Shown here: positions 4,599 through 5,467 of the stretch, piece by piece
Numbering within the stretch: the first letter of the stretch is position 1
Layout: every line of letters begins with the position of its first letter
Source of the DNA: JAGPKI01 sp052034135
Lineage (GTDB): Bacteria > Caldisericota > Caldisericia > UBA6126 > JAGPKI01
Reading direction: 5' to 3'
Length of the DNA: 5,467 bases
Assembly (NCBI GenBank): GCA_052034135.1
Contig: JBPOJC010000025.1
Location: 1 to 5,467, forward strand
Notes under the pieces: generated by a model
Told to the model about the DNA's origin: nothing
Database searches by the model: none
What the model saw: only the letters and a program-made list of their open reading frames with translations
Position numbers and translations under genes: made by a program

Positions 4599-5467
4599 TG
4601 CAGGATATTTCATTAATTAATTCTATTTCTTCTAAATTTGATACACCTGTATATATCTACTGGGAGGAAATAATAATAGAGCAAATACAAAAGATTCTTA
4701 ATCTGTTTTCTGGAATTAATTTTTTCCCTACATATGCAGTTAAAGCAAATTCTAATCCCAAATTATTAGAGTTAATTTGGAAAAATGGTTTTGGCATGGA
4801 AGTTGCTTCAATAGGTGAATTATTTGGAGTTACGAAAGCTCATATAAAACTGAAAGATGTTATATGGAATAGCAATTGTAAAACTATGGAAGAGATGAAA
4901 TTTTTCTTAGATAGTGGTGTTGGGAGAATTAATATTGATTCTATCGAAGAACTTAAGGATTGGATAGAACTATTTAGTTGTAAGAGTTTTAAAAATAAAC
5001 CCAAGTTTTATTTACGCATAAATCCTAATATAAGCGTAAATACTCATAAATTTATTAAAACAGGCTTAATTACACATAAATTTGGAATACCTATAAATTC
5101 TATTCCTGATTGCATAGACATTGCTAAGAGAGAAGATTTCCATATTTCTGGTCTTCATATTCATTTAGGTTCACAAATAACTGAAATAGAACCATTTGTT
5201 GAGGCTTTTGAAGAAGCTACCTTAATACTTAAAAAATACAATTTAAACGAAATCAACATAGGCGGAGGCTTTGGAATCAATTATACAGGAAATGAAATTA
5301 ATCTTAATGCGTATAGGCAAAAAGTAGTGCCCATATTAAAAGATTTTAAAGTAATTGCTGAATTTGGTAGATTTATAGTCGGTGAATCTTCAGTATATCT
5401 TACAAAAGTTATTAGAATAAAACATAATGGTGCAAAAACATTTGTCGTGGTAGACGGAGGAATGAAT
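4598..5467 (+). CDS. lysA: Diaminopimelate decarboxylase, 3' end outside the window
   Basis: PLP enzyme that decarboxylates meso-diaminopimelate to L-lysine, the last step of the pathway. 290 codons are open to the window edge; family members have about 385-420 residues, so roughly the last quarter is missing. Visible are the PLP lysine K49 in YAVKAN (47-52), HKFGI (160-164), GLHIHLGSQI (185-194), the phosphate-binding GGGFGI (222-227) and VVDGGMN at the very end (284-290). The usual EPGR reads EFGR (255-258); I recall EIGR in Thermotoga maritima, so this is probably a lineage trait and not damage. Segments such as EINIGGGFGINY closely resemble that protein. The start overlaps the lysC stop by one base (TAATG). 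Ornithine or arginine decarboxylases of the same fold are less likely given the operon and the match to LysA. Confidence 0.95.
   Translation, partial: MQDISLINSISSKFDTPVYIYWEEIIIEQIQKILNLFSGINFFPTYAVKANSNPKLLELIWKNGFGMEVASIGELFGVTKAHIKLKDVIWNSNCKTMEEMKFFLDSGVGRINIDSIEELKDWIELFSCKSFKNKPKFYLRINPNISVNTHKFIKTGLITHKFGIPINSIPDCIDIAKREDFHISGLHIHLGSQITEIEPFVEAFEEATLILKKYNLNEINIGGGFGINYTGNEINLNAYRQKVVPILKDFKVIAEFGRFIVGESSVYLTKVIRIKHNGAKTFVVVDGGMN

Overview
The window holds most of a lysine/diaminopimelate biosynthesis operon. All genes are on the + strand and are preceded by the 3' part of a lysine riboswitch (L-box). The DNA is AT-rich (roughly one third G+C by eye), with many AGA arginine codons and AT-rich wobble positions. 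The gene order asd-dapA-dapB-dapH-lysC-lysA, the L-box sequence and the protein sequences (DapA, DapB and LysA most clearly) closely resemble what I remember of Thermotoga maritima. I therefore infer an AT-rich member of the Thermotogota (Petrotoga, Geotoga, Thermosipho or Marinitoga would fit the base composition). No database search was possible, so this is an inference.

Layout: positions 1-88 are the end of the L-box aptamer (P4, P5, the conserved GGAGAGC and the 3' strand of P1). Its 5' part and the promoter lie left of the window. Positions 89-126 are an AT-rich linker. Positions 127-157 form an 8-bp hairpin whose 3' arm contains the Shine-Dalgarno sequence of asd, which starts at a GTG at 165. 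This looks like a translational expression platform, not a terminator. Then follow asd (165-1130), dapA (1135-2013), dapB (2013-2699), dapH (2686-3405), lysC (3402-4598) and the first 290 codons of lysA (4598 to the window end). Every junction is either a 4-nt gap or an overlap of 1, 14, 4 or 1 nt, so there is no intergenic space for separate promoters.

Together LysC and Asd feed aspartate into the pathway, although an aspartyl-phosphate is also used for threonine and methionine. DapA and DapB make tetrahydrodipicolinate, DapH acetylates it (the acetyl branch), and LysA decarboxylates meso-diaminopimelate to lysine. The N-acetyl-DAP aminotransferase, the deacetylase and the epimerase DapF are not in the window. 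Two control layers can be inferred: lysine binding to the leader RNA, and allosteric ACT domains on LysC. DapA appears to lack the classical lysine-inhibition residues.

I found no mobile element, CRISPR array, tRNA/rRNA or unknown gene. This is a well-understood pathway. The most interesting parts are the leader RNA and its possible translational switching of a fully coupled operon.
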